64,000 nucleotides of DNA, from NCBI GenBank assembly GCA_947034885.2, contig OX344749.2, forward strand, positions 36,158,682 to 36,222,681. The letters run 5' to 3'. Position 1 is the first letter of the stretch. Each line of letters begins with the position of its first letter. This document shows, one piece after another, positions 33,901 to 45,999 of this stretch. This DNA is from Thuidium tamariscinum. Lineage: Eukaryota > Streptophyta > Bryopsida > Hypnales > Thuidiaceae. The notes under the pieces are model-generated. The model was not told the origin of the DNA and made no database searches. It was given only the letters and a program-made list of their open reading frames with translations. The position numbers were made by a program, and so were the translations under genes.

Positions 33901-35800
33901 GGAGCCACCCCTAAAATGTCCCTTATTTGCCCTCAAATTTCATCTAATGATAGGTTGATATATTGCAATGGTATTTATTTTGACATCTTACTTCTTATTG
34001 AAGTCTTTTGTCTCTTTTATTTGAAATAAATTCAACACAATATCTGAATCCATAAAAATAGAGGGCAATTTCAAAAATCCACCTAAAGTTTATAAAAAGT
34101 AGACAATCCTGTTACCATGCAAACTACCAATCTTAATATCTTTGGGCCAACTCCAAGAAAGGGTATGTTTTGAGTAGTATGTTCTTGTTAGGCAAATCAA
34201 ATGTAACTAAAATTATAATGTTCCAATTAAAATTGTAAGTTTTGTAAGTTTCTTAGAATCAAATGCCTTGACATTACAAAACTGCTTATAGAATGAAGTC
34301 ATGAACATCCTATGAACAACCTATAATAACTCTCCCATATATCTAATGGCACTTAAAGAGGTTGAAGATGTCATGTGTTGTCCCTAAGAGACTACAATGA
34401 TCCTACCTACAATATACACCTCCCATCTCTATCACCACCCTTTTGCAAATATAAAAATGTTTTGCCTTTGTCCTAATTAAAACACTCAATCACTACAATT
34501 ATTTTTAAAGATTTTTTGGATTTGGATGAAGTGTTGAATGATATTAAGGCCAAAATTAGGAGACAAAATTAGGCACCTAATAAATATATGATGTTCTTCA
34601 TTGAGCTCACTACACCTAAACTAAACTTACAAGTATTTGGGAATCAATTAATTTGACATACATGGCTCAATTTCGGACATGAATCAATGTGAAAATAAAA
34701 GTGAACTCGGATATCTTTAGTAGCAAAATTCTTGATCCAAATCTCCCACAAAAGCAATGGAACTTTTGGAAAAAAATCAAAGACTTTGTATGCAATACAA
34801 TCAATTACAATGTAGATGACATTATATAAATTTGTGAGCAATAATTGATTAAATATGGAAAAATCAAGCTTTGTTACCTTTATTCAAATATGGTTCAAGA
34901 TTGAAAATAATCAAAAGTTAACAATCCATGTTGTTTGCTAGAAATATGAACAATATCGTTTTTGTTTCAATAAAATTTAGTTGGCCAATTGATTCCATTT
35001 GTTGACAAAATAAATTTTTTTTGTTAACACTCTTCAATATAAATAAATTATTATTATCTCTTGTAACCTTATCCAATATCTTTGAGTTATTGATTCATTT
35101 TTTTTTTTAAATTTCCTACAATTGGAGTTTGTATCCAAGCCTCCGTTGTTGCACTATCTTTTAAGAACTAATTTCTACAATGATATGAAGGTTTGAGGAT
35201 ATTGTGCCCTATAAATCCTTTCTTGAATTTTTTGAGTTCTTGAATGAATTACTTACTCAAATTTATCAAATTCATGATATAAAAAGTTAAAAGAGAATAA
35301 GCCAAACATTGATTGGAATGGATGAGAAGTTCACTAGGAAGTTCAATGATCGAAGTTACAACCCTTGGAGCCTCTAATTTCATTGTCTAGATTTTAAATA
35401 TCGAAGTGTTGAGGTTACCTAACTTTTAAAATAACTTCTATAGATATCAAACTTGTCACACAAACTATATTGATAAATTTCTTGAAACCCTAGGTATATA
35501 GAGGCATTAGAGACATCAAGTGTGAAAAGACTAAATGTAAAACCCACACTTCTAAGGACTTAATAATTCTATATACATTTAATTCCCTTTAAATTGCCAA
35601 GCTACATTTCAATTCCAATAACATTAGATGTGTTTTGTAGTAAACAAAGGAGGAGTATTGAATAATGTTGATTATGTATGTCTTGGATTTTACTAACATC
35701 AAAAAAATCAAAGACAATCTAAGAGAACAATCAAAAGTTCAATTGAAATTAATCAAAGAGAATCAAAGAGTTTATTAGAATAGTATTGTGGACTGAATTA
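30979..35800. other. Gene-free AT-rich stretch
   Basis: No host gene, RNA gene or complete element could be supported. Partial relatives of the 25.85-kb double-hairpin repeat occur at 32,865-32,950 and 33,660-33,775. Frames at 33,006, 33,325 and 34,644 on - are short and featureless. Confidence 0.45.
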
Positions 35801-35809
35801 TATTTTTTA

Positions 35810-36790
35810 TTTTGACCAATTGGTGGTTTTTGAGGTTATTTCTGTAGTTTACCAATTGGTAGCGTAATTATAGAGGCTATATAGACTGATTGTATAAGTC
35901 TATGTTGTATTTGCCAATAGGGTATTTCAATGTGATTTGGAAAGGCATTTTCTCGATTATCCAATTGGCGGTTCTAGTCGGTAGGCCGGCTGATGGTTAC
36001 TTAATTGTTTTTCCCGATTGGTTTTTTAGTTGACTTTGTTGAGAGAAAGCAGGCGCTCCTTCCAATTGCCGGAAGTAAAACAATTGTGTGTATTTTTGTG
36101 TTTTTCGATTGAGTAATGAGATACTTGTGTTAGCCGATTGTGAAATTGCGAGTGTGTAATTGTATCTGTGTGTTGTGGCTGTGTGAGTCCGATTGGAATC
36201 TCTGTGTTAATGTTCTGTGTGATTGTGTGTGTGTACCGATTGGAAGTTATGAGTTTCTGTGTGATGTATGTGGATAATGGCCGATTGGATTTAAATTGAG
36301 TATCTGTGTATGTATGGAATGAATTACCGATTGGGGAATTGGCCTGTAGAATCAGCAATACCAATTGGAATAGAGTGGAACTGTGAAGTAGAACCACCAA
36401 TTGGAGATAAATGGATTGTTTGCTATAAAATACCGATTGGAAATTAAATAGAATTTGTGTGTGTGACAAACTATGTATTTGAACGATTGGAAGAAAGTCA
36501 ATAATATCTATAAAATAATAATTGAGAGGATGTGCTTGAAATAGAAAACCAATTGTGTAATGTGTGTATGAATAACCAATTGGAGAAAACTGTGAATCAA
36601 ATTGTAAATTAATTAATACCAATCAGGAGACTGGGAGCAAAGTTGGAAGCCAATTGGGAAAGCAGAAAGATATCAAATCGATTGACTAAGATAATTGGGC
36701 TTCAACCGATTGGACTTGATATAATAGGGACTATAATTATTTTCACAATCTTGCAATTGGTAATTTCCTTTGGGTTACATTTTATAAATC
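35810..36790. repeat. Irregular array of CCAATTGG / CCGATTGG boxes
   Basis: About 24 matches to YCRATTGG occur in just under 1 kb, spaced roughly 30-45 bp, for example TACCAATTGGTAGC, GTCCGATTGGAATC, TACCGATTGGAAG, TACCAATTGGAAT and GAACGATTGGAAG. Intervening sequence is rich in TGTGTGT. The 198-codon minus-strand frame at 36,026-36,622 only mirrors this repetition. Confidence 0.7.
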
Positions 36791-39090
36791 AATTGGGATA
36801 GTTTACCTCCTAGCGTTCGAATCTTATAAAAAGGTTTATTTTTAGAAGCGTTTAAAAATACTTCTACAAGTATCTTGTACGATACAACTATAAAATTGTC
36901 TTTGATAAAAAAAATGTTTATTTCAAAGACACTAAGCTAATAAAGAGAAAGTGCAGTTAGCAAGGTCCAAATTTACTCACATGTAGTAAATATATTACAT
37001 AAATGCTCAATTGAAACATTGCAATTCACTGTATACAAACATTGCCAAATATAATTGAATTTTTCAACTACAAAACTAAATCAATTAATTATTTGATGAA
37101 ATTTCTATTTGTAATACAAATATACATAATGATTGTCCCATAGCATTCAATAGGTATGGAACAATCTAGTTGAATATGAAAAATTAATGATATTTATGAG
37201 GAAATTAATTCTATATATGTACTTTTGAAGTGTTCATTTTGTAAGTAGTTTTAATCCTAAAATTCTTTCAATTCATTCGAAGTTAAGGAAATATTAATTA
37301 TTGAAATTGCACAAAACAAAACCTCAAACAAAAAAAATTGTAAATAAATTTTTATACTTTAAGTCATTTTATAAATGACATCCATGCAACAATGCAAAAT
37401 ATCAACTTTTGCTACTTCACCCCAAGGTCACTACAACAATTCAATATTTTTTTGAATTCAAAAATTCTTGGGAGCAAAGAGAGGCTGGTTGTCTACTACT
37501 TGTGCACTATAGGTAGATATTCTAGGGCTTGCAAGAGTTGTAATTGAATGTCAAAAGTGGTAGGCATATATAAATCTTATGTATGCTCTATCTACCAACA
37601 ATTGCAATATAAAGGTTGCACAAAATTTTTTGGTTGAATTAGAGCATTTCTTGCCACCCTCTTAGTTTGAATCCACTACATGGATTTCCAAAGGAAAAGA
37701 ATGGTAGAATTAAGGATCTAGTAGCAAATTGGGGCTAAAATATCTTTTGCCACCTAGAGCAAGAAATTTAACAAAGGACATCTTTAGCAATAGTTGACCA
37801 TAGGTAACTTGAAGACACCGTGACACGGAAGGTTGCTACAAAGACCTCACTCTTTACAAGCTACCACAAAGATGGGGAGCTTCTTTTAGAGCCTTCTTTT
37901 TTGTTGGTTTCCCATGAACAAAAACTTATTTTCTAATCTAAATTTTGAAAAATTTAAAAAGACCTACAATTACACAAAATTGCACCTAGATATATTAGAT
38001 AGTATACAAAATATGTAAATATTCTAAAAAGTTAAATCCCTCTATGAGACAGTTGTCAAAATTTTATTCAATTGTCACTAATGTGACAAATACTCAAGAG
38101 GGCATTAGTCACATCAATCATGGTTGAGAAAATCATCCACAATTCATACCTCTTAATTCAAAAAAATTGTATAAGACATTCTCAAAATTTGTAATAAATT
38201 CTAAACAAGCATATTAGGAAGGAATTGAGTATGTTACTTACTACAAATTTTATTTACTTCTAGAGTAGAAGTTGAAACAATCCAAAAACTATAAGAAAAT
38301 TAAGTGTCTAATATTCCTACAAATTTGCATTTAGGTCTCTTATATAGTAAAGAAATTTATACACAAATTCTAAGAAAAATTTTCTATTCAAAAATTGTAG
38401 AAAAATTCTTTAGTCATGACTAATGCCTCCAAAGGCACTAGTCAAAATTTCAATCGTTTTCTACAATACCTACTTCTTTATTCAGAAAATATTCTTTTTT
38501 TAACAATGCTTGATTTTTTTTAATACAAATGAAACATGATTTCATTGCAAATGGTGATTTGCTTATCTGTTTTGATTCACAAATGTAACTATAATTTCTA
38601 CATTGGCATTCTCATCATGATGTTGACCTTTGTCTTGTTAGAGCATTGACTTCAATGATGATAAGGGATTGTAAAAGTCTCTTGTACAAAATAAAATTTT
38701 GTTGGACTTGATGATAAAGCTATAGACCCCATACTTCTAATTATGCAATTATCAATATTGTTGGGGATTGAATTTTAGTCAAATGTTTTGGCCATTTCAA
38801 AAATCCAATAGTAGGTTTCTTTTAGTGGTAGGTAGGAGATGCTCCAAAGGCCCTATTTCCAAGGACCCAATTTAAACCTCAAGAGACTTAGGAACATGTA
38901 ATATAAGAATCTATACAACCGGACCTTGAACCTTTAAAGGATTGTTTGCCCCCTTCAAAGTCAATTTGGATCCAAATAGGTTTTAATTGTCTTAATTTGT
39001 AATGAATGTTTTTGAAACTTTTTGAAGACATACTTTGCTATGAGAGCTTTGTATGTATGTATGTATGTATGTAATTTTAATTAGTGGACG
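36791..39090. other. Gene-free AT-rich stretch
   Basis: Slightly GC-richer sequence at 37,480-37,900 has no open frame. A GTAT microsatellite of about five units lies at 39,051-39,072. I see nothing else. Confidence 0.4.
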
Positions 39091-39159
39091 AGACCAAAAA
39101 TTATGGCACAATAAGCAAAAATGGAAATTAGTAGGTAGCACCAAAAATCACAAGAAATC

Positions 39160-39700
39160 AATATAAATGTTTTTTAAATGTTTTTTCTTCAAACATTATA
39201 ATTTTGTCTATATGTAAAGCATTAATTCATTCCATTTAGACTAGTAATGAGAAATTATGAACAATCTTAGTTTTTTGGGTAATCAAATAACTTACAAAAT
39301 TCATATTTTAATGCAATTTTTATAATTTTTTGAAACAATTTGTTAAACAAAGTTAAGTTTTCTTGCTAGAACAATCTTGTTTTTAGGATTATTATGCTTT
39401 GATTCCATCTTAAAGCTTGTAACAATTTAATTTTTGCTTCAATATTGAACCAACCTCTACTTGACAATTCTTAATGATTGAAAGTTTGATGTTCTATTGT
39501 TGTATTTTTTTTAGGTTCTCAATTCAACTATTCAACATGAATGATCAAAAAATAAAAATATTAGTACAAAAGTTTTAAGTTAAAAAGATTCAAAGCCAAA
39601 AAATCTTGTCAAGTGATGTTCAAAACCTTTTTTTTTCACTTTAAATGCAAGTATCTTGCAATCTACACAATCAATGTTTAAAAACAAATTTCACACATTC
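39160..39700 (+). repeat. Dispersed repeat matching 1,290-1,830
   Basis: The word order is shared with the left edge of the window: TCTATATG-AAAG, CATTCCATTT, AGTAATG-GAAA, TAGTACAAAAGTTTTAAGTTAAAAAGATTCAAAG, and CTTGTATCTTG / CAAGTATCTTG. No open frame of interest is present. Confidence 0.55.
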
Positions 39701-40439
39701 TTATACTTGTTTAGTATAAGATCTCATAGTTTGATTTGGAATTTATTGTTTCTCTTTATAATAGAAATGATAGTTTTGAGTGTTTTTTCATAGGAAAATG
39801 GCCTTCGTTCTTTACAAATTAAGCCTAGTTGCCTTATCATTGACAATATGTATATTTTGGGGAATATGTTACTCATTTTTAAATAAAGCATTCTTTCAAA
39901 ATTTGATAGGTTAAATGAAACACCTATTGTAAAAGTAGACATTACGAAAGGACTACTTCAACTCTTTCTAGGAAATTTCAAAATACTTCCTACTATATAG
40001 CTCTTTCAATGGTTTACATGGCATAACCACCTATAGCCAACCAATTGAGCAATTTTGCACATGTTTTGAAGCAATGTAAGGCAATGTTATTTTTCTACCA
40101 TGCACAAAGATAAAAATTATAGGCATGATAAAAATATTTGGTAATTTTATAATTTGAATTGAAATTTCCATGAGTTTTGGAAGCCGAAAGTTGCTCTGAA
40201 TCTATATCCATTGTATAGACTTGTCTTATTCCAATCATTCAAGAACTACTTTCCTACTAACTACTAACTACTTTGTTGCTCACTACTTGGGATATATGTC
40301 ATGATTACATTAGGCCCAACTTTGAAAACAATAATAAAAGAAATATTCAAATTTTAGTTGGAATTTTGTCCCACCCTTGGTTAGAAATAGTTGCACTCAA
40401 TAGGTTAAGTGTGGGTCTCTAGATAGAAATGGGTGGTTT

Positions 40440-40900
40440 TAGCTTAATCCATAAGGGCCACCACGAACGTTTAGTGTTCCATGAATGACAAGGCATTCTC
40501 ATGTGTAGGATAGTTTTGCAACTATTCATCCTCAAATTTAGGGGTAGAAAGGGAAAATTTCCTACATTAGTTTGACTTCAAATGTGTTCTTTCTGGGTTT
40601 TTTATACCTATAACTCCCACAAGTTTAGAAAGGATGATTTCTGAGGTGACTCCTTTGTCATCCTAGGATTAACCTTTAAATGCCCAGGGGGATCACCAAC
40701 GAAATCATCTTTTTTGAAACTATAGGAATCATTGGTATTAAAAAAAATCCATAAGTGTGCATTTGAAGTCAAAGTACTACAGAAGATCTTCCTTTTCCAC
40801 CCTTGATTTTGAAGATGAATACTAACAGTTCTATCCTATGCTGCAAAATGCTCTCTTGTTCATCGACCAAAAAATGGCTTCAGCATTGTTTATGGGTTAA
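40440..40900. mobile_element. K2 foldback dimer (inverted plus direct unit), ~460 bp
   Basis: The left half (40,444-40,668) is a reversed K2 unit with TTCATCCTCAAATTTAGGGGTAG and TTTGACTTCAAATG. The right half (40,669-40,900) is a forward unit with GGAATCATTGGTATT and GAAGTCAAAGTACTACAGAAG. TTAA motifs stand at the outer ends and at the junction. The same arrangement recurs at 56,350-56,820. Confidence 0.6.
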
Positions 40901-41059
40901 GCATGTAAGGTAGGGAGCACAATATGAAGTCCAACCCAATCCTGTCCAAATCTACACGACACTAACATTTCAAACTTATACCATCACTAAGCTTGAACCT
41001 AGTTGTGGGCTTCTTCTCACTATTTCGGTTTCGGATTGATCCTAAGTCCCTGAAAAGCT

Positions 41060-41386
41060 AAGGTAGGAGGTCCTTAAATGGAGTGGGCATTAAAATGGAG
41101 CACCTCCTTAAATGTAGACAGTTTGTACATGTTGCTTTTTCATAGCCTTCAGCAATGTACAAGTTGTGTACATTATAGGAGGTGCTCCATTTTAGAGCCC
41201 TATGCACTTCAACTTCAGAATTTTATAATTAATTCCACAAAGTTCAGAAAAATATGAAACGACTTGAGTTAGATGTCAATTCTACTTGTCTTTCAATCAC
41301 AATTCACTGAAAAATATTTCTACAAGATTTACCTCCCTGAAATTCAGTTTCAGCCTTAGATGGTCCATTATAGGACCTCTTACCTT
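41060..41386 (+). mobile_element. AAGGTAGG-TIR MITE, 327 bp, with internal hairpin
   Basis: Ends AAGGTAGGAGGTCC and GGACCTCTTACCTT are inverted, with AGCT beside both. The interior has a perfect 18-bp inverted repeat, TAAAATGGAGCACCTCCT and its complement, around a TGTACA-rich loop. A full inverted relative is at 45,071-45,388. Confidence 0.75.
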
Positions 41387-41457
41387 AGCTCCAAATACCG
41401 TCTATTCTATTCTGCCTCCACCATGTACCTCGGGGCCCTTTTGACTCGCTAATAATG

Positions 41458-41694
41458 ATCTGGGTGGATTGGCCCCCTCGCTTGGCCTTACCATGTTTTA
41501 CCAGAGGTGCAATCCAAACAAAAAGCCCCCTAGTTTGGGCCATGATCACCCCTACTTTTCTCACCCCCTGGCTAATTTGCGGTCTCTGATCGCAAATATG
41601 AATTCAAAATTTCCAAAAAAGAATTTGTGTGAAAAATAAAAAATTACAGCGTTTTACCCAAGTGGCCGAGCGAGGGGGTCAGTTCTCCCTGCCC
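41458..41694 (+). mobile_element. Mutator-like MITE, 237 bp, 9-bp TSD
   Basis: Perfect direct repeats CTAATAATG lie at 41,449-41,457 and 41,695-41,703. The inverted ends share CCCCCTCGCTYGGCC. It is GC-rich at the ends and AT-rich inside. A diverged relative is at 29,204-29,440. Confidence 0.7.
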
Positions 41695-41751
41695 CTAATA
41701 ATGCTATGACAGTCCCAGGCTAGCTCCCGGCCCTGCTCCCCACACAACATA

Positions 41752-42089
41752 TCATATTTTTATGCTTGCAAATAAGAACCTTTTTAACTTATACTTTTCG
41801 GCTCCATAATCATGGAGTCCCAACTCCCAATGCAACTGCTCTGGAGCCGGCAACGGCCAGTCGCGGCAGCCAGTACGCCTGAAATTAAATCGTCCATCAA
41901 CGCCACTCTCACCTCTCCCTCCCTGCCACTGAACTGCGACTTTTCCCCCTCCACGTAAGAGGTAAGATAACCCGTAACCTGAACAACTGCCCCAAATGCA
42001 ACACCTACATTTGGACCTAAAAGCATCTGCATACTTCTTCTTAGACCTTGGTGTAAGGTAACTGTATCTAAAAACGCACAAATAAGCAA
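41752..42089 (-). CDS. GC-rich orphan exon-like stretch, unknown product
   Basis: Two overlapping minus-strand frames stay open for about 100 codons in a GC-rich patch surrounded by AT-rich DNA. The frame containing LRRSMQMLLGPNVGVAFGAV follows an acceptor-like TTTTTAG near 42,066 and reads most like protein, with no low complexity. I do not recognise a family and see no partner exons. It could be a gene fragment picked up by an element or the relic of a host gene. Confidence 0.3.
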
Positions 42090-42372
42090 TTCAGCATAGT
42101 TTTAGGACTCATTCAGCATGATATTGAAATTTTTTTGAGTTGGTAGTCAAAAAGGGATTCTAGAATCTCTTAGAATGCATTTTTTGGACACCGGATGAAT
42201 AAACTGCAAATCTGCAGCCAGCATGAGTTACTGGAACCACATTAAGTCCATTTATAATAGTTGCAATGAAGATAGACAAGGCCTCCTCACCTAAGAACAG
42301 TTGGTGTAGAAACGAGGTCTTTTGCTCGAGTACTTTCTACAAGCCTAGGTAGCATCTCTCTATCAACCTCCC

Positions 42373-42463
42373 CCCGAGGTTGAACATCCCGTGTGAGCCG
42401 AATTGATTGTTCTTTTTTCCTTTTGGTTTTTAATGGTCACCGCCCGTTTTCCCAAAAAAAAAT
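42373..42463 (+). mobile_element. SINE 3'-end-like fragment (family S3)
   Basis: AGGTTGAACATCCCGTGTG, GATTGTTCTTTTTT, TTTAATGGTCACCG and a final A9 run correspond in order to 43,527-43,610. An A-tail with a conserved body suggests a SINE tail. The 5' end and target duplication were not found. Confidence 0.4.
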
Positions 42464-42854
42464 GAAAATCTACAAAGTCCTTTGAAATAGGTGTTTCTAA
42501 AACCAATTATAGACTCTCATGAATAGTGGGATAGACTACATTTTAGGCAATAATTTGCTGTAGGCGATTTTAGAGAGTTTGTGATTTTTGGTGTAGTTAC
42601 TTCATAGAATCACAACATGAATGTCTACAAAGACCATCTATTGTTGTTTTTTGTATTGCACCTCAAGATTATATTTTGAAAATCCATAATTTATTCATAC
42701 ACTATAATTAATTGTAAAGCTAATGGAGTGAGGGCCTAAGAGAACTAGAGTCTAAGGCTAGGACCTCTTTGCTATATAAGTTACGTGGACAAAATTTGTA
42801 GGGGGTAGCTATAGTGTCAAGTGAGCAATTACACTTCCGTAAGGATGTGCTAGA

Positions 42855-43096
42855 AAGGGTTGCTATTATGTGAATCTAAAAGTGTAAGTTTATGAGCCTA
42901 AAAGACTAAACACCTATAGGATAAGTGTCTATATTATAGAAATCTTCTATAATTATAGTGCATCTATATTATAGATTCCTATATTATAGAGATTTATGCT
43001 ATAAACACCTTCAATGGTTGTAGGATATTTACCTATATATATATGTTCAAGGCTTACATGTTGTCACATTTTCATACTCACATACTAGCATTGTTG
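42855..43096 (+). mobile_element. Mutator-like MITE, third copy, ~240 bp
   Basis: It is colinear with 18,639 and 23,813: GGTTGCTATTATGTGAA, AAGTGTAAG-TTATGAGCC, ATAGGATAAGTGTC, CACCTTCAATGGTTGTAGGA, CTCACATACTAGCATTGTTG. The target duplication is not evident. Confidence 0.6.
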
Positions 43097-43526
43097 TATA
43101 TTGGATGGGTAGAGATCGAGTAAAAATGCCACACATGTTAATTTCCTTCAAACTTAACCAATTTGTATCAATAGTCTTGTCCACTGATTTTAGTGAATTT
43201 TGCAATCATCTTTCTCTGCTCATTGAGGTTGGCAAGACAATTGGTGAAATCTTCTTATCTTCCATTTGAAACTTTTCTTGCTTAGCTCACATAGCAAGAG
43301 GCCTTAAAAAAAACATGAGATGGAACTTCTTGAAGAACCAAACCTTACTTACGGTCTTTTGGAGCTAGGTATTGTGTTTCTTTTGTATTATTCTCAATTA
43401 TTTAAGCCTTCCTCTAACAATCTTCGGAAGCCCTTTATAATGAACTTTAACGTCTAAAGAATGCACTTTGATGTACGTAAGAATCAATCTTCTTTTGATT
43501 GCCAATAAGACCTAACTAATCTTTCA

Positions 43527-43610
43527 AGGTTGAACATTTTGCATGAATTAGATTGATTGGGTTTTTTTTGCCTTTGGTCTTTGAAGATTACTGTCCTTTA
43601 AAAAAAATAA
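43527..43610 (+). mobile_element. SINE 3'-end-like fragment (family S3)
   Basis: AAGGTTGAACATTTTGCATG, GATTGATTGGGTTTTTTT and GAAGATTACTGTCC before an A-run match 42,373-42,463 with drift. Confidence 0.4.
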
Positions 43611-43756
43611 AATTAGACTTAGCTAATTAAAATACAAACAAACTTATGTTTAATCCAAGAGTGCTCCAACATCCAATTTCTAGACAATGTACAAATTGAA
43701 ACGAGGTTTCTTTTTCATTACAGCTTGGATGAAAGTCATCCAAATTTATTTAGATA

Positions 43757-44186
43757 ATTTATGATGTTGTGGTTCTATCTAAAGGTTAGATTTGGTGTTA
43801 CTGGAGCACATATTTTTCCAAAATTACAAATGTGGAAGTATATCAAGTGGTTGACTTGCATCGACTCTAGTTCAAACATGGAATTGCAAAATGAGGTCAT
43901 AGAATCAAAGAACACAAAAATTCCCCAAAATCATCGTGTCAAGAGAACCTCATTTCAAATTCATTGCAACAAGATCTACTCAAAAAATGATAATACTTTG
44001 TGTGTAATTGAATTTAAAAGGAATTTCGAATTTTTTCTTTCAAAATTCATAGAAAAATATTGGTGATAGTCTTGGTGAATCTAACTCAATCGATAGAATT
44101 TGAAACTCAAATTCTACAAGTTTTATTTGCATCTCAATTCCAAAATATTCTTCCAAATAGTATTTTATGACAATTTTTCCAAAATT
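43757..44186 (+). repeat. Dispersed repeat R2, copy 2 (~430 bp)
   Basis: It is the direct relative of 30,541-30,978, see there. A 101-codon frame across it is not shared by the other copy in intact form and is not called. Confidence 0.75.
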
Positions 44187-45070
44187 TTCTGGACACTTAT
44201 TAGGGGTTAATAATAGTAACTGTGCACAATTTTAATTAGTGACAATAATTGGTGCTCATATCATATCATATGGTCCTCATGATTTGCATTTGCAGATTTG
44301 GCAGCCGCAGTCGGGCATGATCATCAGAAGACAAGGTGCAAGAATCTCGCCCTCCCTCCCTGCCTCCCTGCCTCCCTCCCTCGATCGATTCCTCCTTCAG
44401 TCCCTCCTGAACGAGCCCTGACTGCCTGAAGCAAATTCTTCCCTGATCGATCGATGGATCGATCACCTGCCACGGGAAGCGTGGTCTGCTTTTGCAGAGC
44501 CAGCTCAGTAGCTAGCTACAGTAGCTCACCGTCATGCGCGCAGGTATTGAAGACGCAGGTTCCGTAGAAGGTAGAGATCGACTGATCGAAGACGACGGCT
44601 CTTGCTCTGCAGTCGACTGCACCAGTGTCTGTCACACCATGCCAAGGGAGGGAGCTGCCGGTACTGGCGGAAGCGGTTCACATTATTAGACACTCCAGCG
44701 TAATTGCAAGGATTTGAATCATCGTGGTTCAGTTCATTAAATGTCGGATCGGAACCACTGGAGCTGAACGGAAGTCTGAGTGAGTGGGGAAATGAATTTG
44801 AAATTTGAAATTTGAATTTGGAAATCTAATTATTTCCTTAAAGCGTAGAGCTAGGAGATCGATCGAACCCACTGGCATGTTTTTGTTTTGTTTTGATACA
44901 AATGAAACGGATGTTGGAGTTCTCAGAAACCAGCTTCTGCCGTGATGGACTTTTGTCCAAATCCAACAGCCAGATTGTTCTTGTAAGCAGACTTGGCCTT
45001 GTGGAAACTCTTATTTTTGAAAATTGTGAAAATGGAGCTCAATCAGCTCATGCATGCAAGAATTCAAGAC
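44187..45070. other. GC-richer anonymous stretch with CCCTG microsatellite
   Basis: A CCCTCCCTGCCTCCCT microsatellite lies at 44,351-44,390, with GATCGATC words around it. This marks the start of a less repetitive, GC-richer zone leading to the remorin gene. No gene could be supported. Confidence 0.35.
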
Positions 45071-45388
45071 AAGGTAGAAGGTCCATAAATGGAGCATCTC
45101 AGGGTTGGAACTGAATTTTGGGGAGGTGAAACATCTTGAAATATTTTACAATAGATTGTCCTTAAAAGACAAGTGAAATTGACATCTAATACAAGTCATT
45201 TCATATTTTTTGGAGCTTTGTGGATTAATTAATAAAATTTAGAAGTTGAAGTGGTATAGGGCTCTAAAATGGAGCCTCTCCTAAAATGTACATTGTTTGT
45301 ACATTGTTGAAGGCTATGAAAAAGCAACATGTTCATTTAAGGAGGTGCTCCATTTTAGAGCTTGAGCACTTTTAGAACATCCTACCTT
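45071..45388 (-). mobile_element. AAGGTAGG-TIR MITE, 318 bp, inverted copy
   Basis: The TIRs are AAGGTAGAAGGTCC and CATCCTACCTT. The interior matches 41,060-41,386 in reverse, including the GGAGGTGCTCCATTTTA hairpin arm. Confidence 0.7.
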
Positions 45389-45873
45389 TATTACATAGTT
45401 TTCTCAAGGTGTATCTATGATTATCACTCATTTAATTGGAATGAATCTAAGCTTTTCAAATAGGCAAAAGTATACTCTATGGGAGAAAAAAAATTGAACT
45501 TTTTATTTCAAGTTTATGTGAATTTTATTGGTTACTTGGTCTTCTCTATCATGAGCTTATTTTGGTGTAACTTTTATTGCTAGGCATGGATTGAAATAAA
45601 ATCTATATTCTTTGAAAGCTATTATTGATGTGTTTTTCAATCTTAAGAAAAGTTTCCGAAAATCACCTCAAGATTTGAAGTAAGTTACATGCCCCTATGG
45701 CAAAAATTCATTTTGTCCCTGAAGAAAACAAGGGGACTTTAGGGTTTAACTCAACATTTTAGTGAAGTAACAGGACACATGACCATTCGATCACAACATG
45801 ACACGTGACATCATTATCAAGAAAAGAGTCATTTATTGTTTGCCGAAGTCGTGTTATTAAAGTTCAGTGGCAG

Positions 45874-45965
45874 TGAAACCTTGCCATTGTCCACCAGGCC
45901 ACTTGTGTCTGGTAGCTTTGTACTTTGACCTCTTTCTGCAGTGAAATTCCGTGTCATTTGTTTCA
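45874..45965 (+). mobile_element. SINE family S2 copy
   Basis: CCAGGCCACTTGTGTCTG, TTTGTACTTTGACC and TGCAGTGAAATTCCGTGTCATTTG follow the order of 23,125-23,216. The A-rich tail is short. The duplication is not clear. Confidence 0.45.
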
Positions 45966-45999
45966 AGAAACCCAAACCCAAACCCAAACCAAACCACCC

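Noticed and set aside
36026-36622. 198-codon minus-strand frame
   Set aside because: It only mirrors the CCAATTGG/TGTGTG repeat array, with periodic PIG/TH motifs and no domain.
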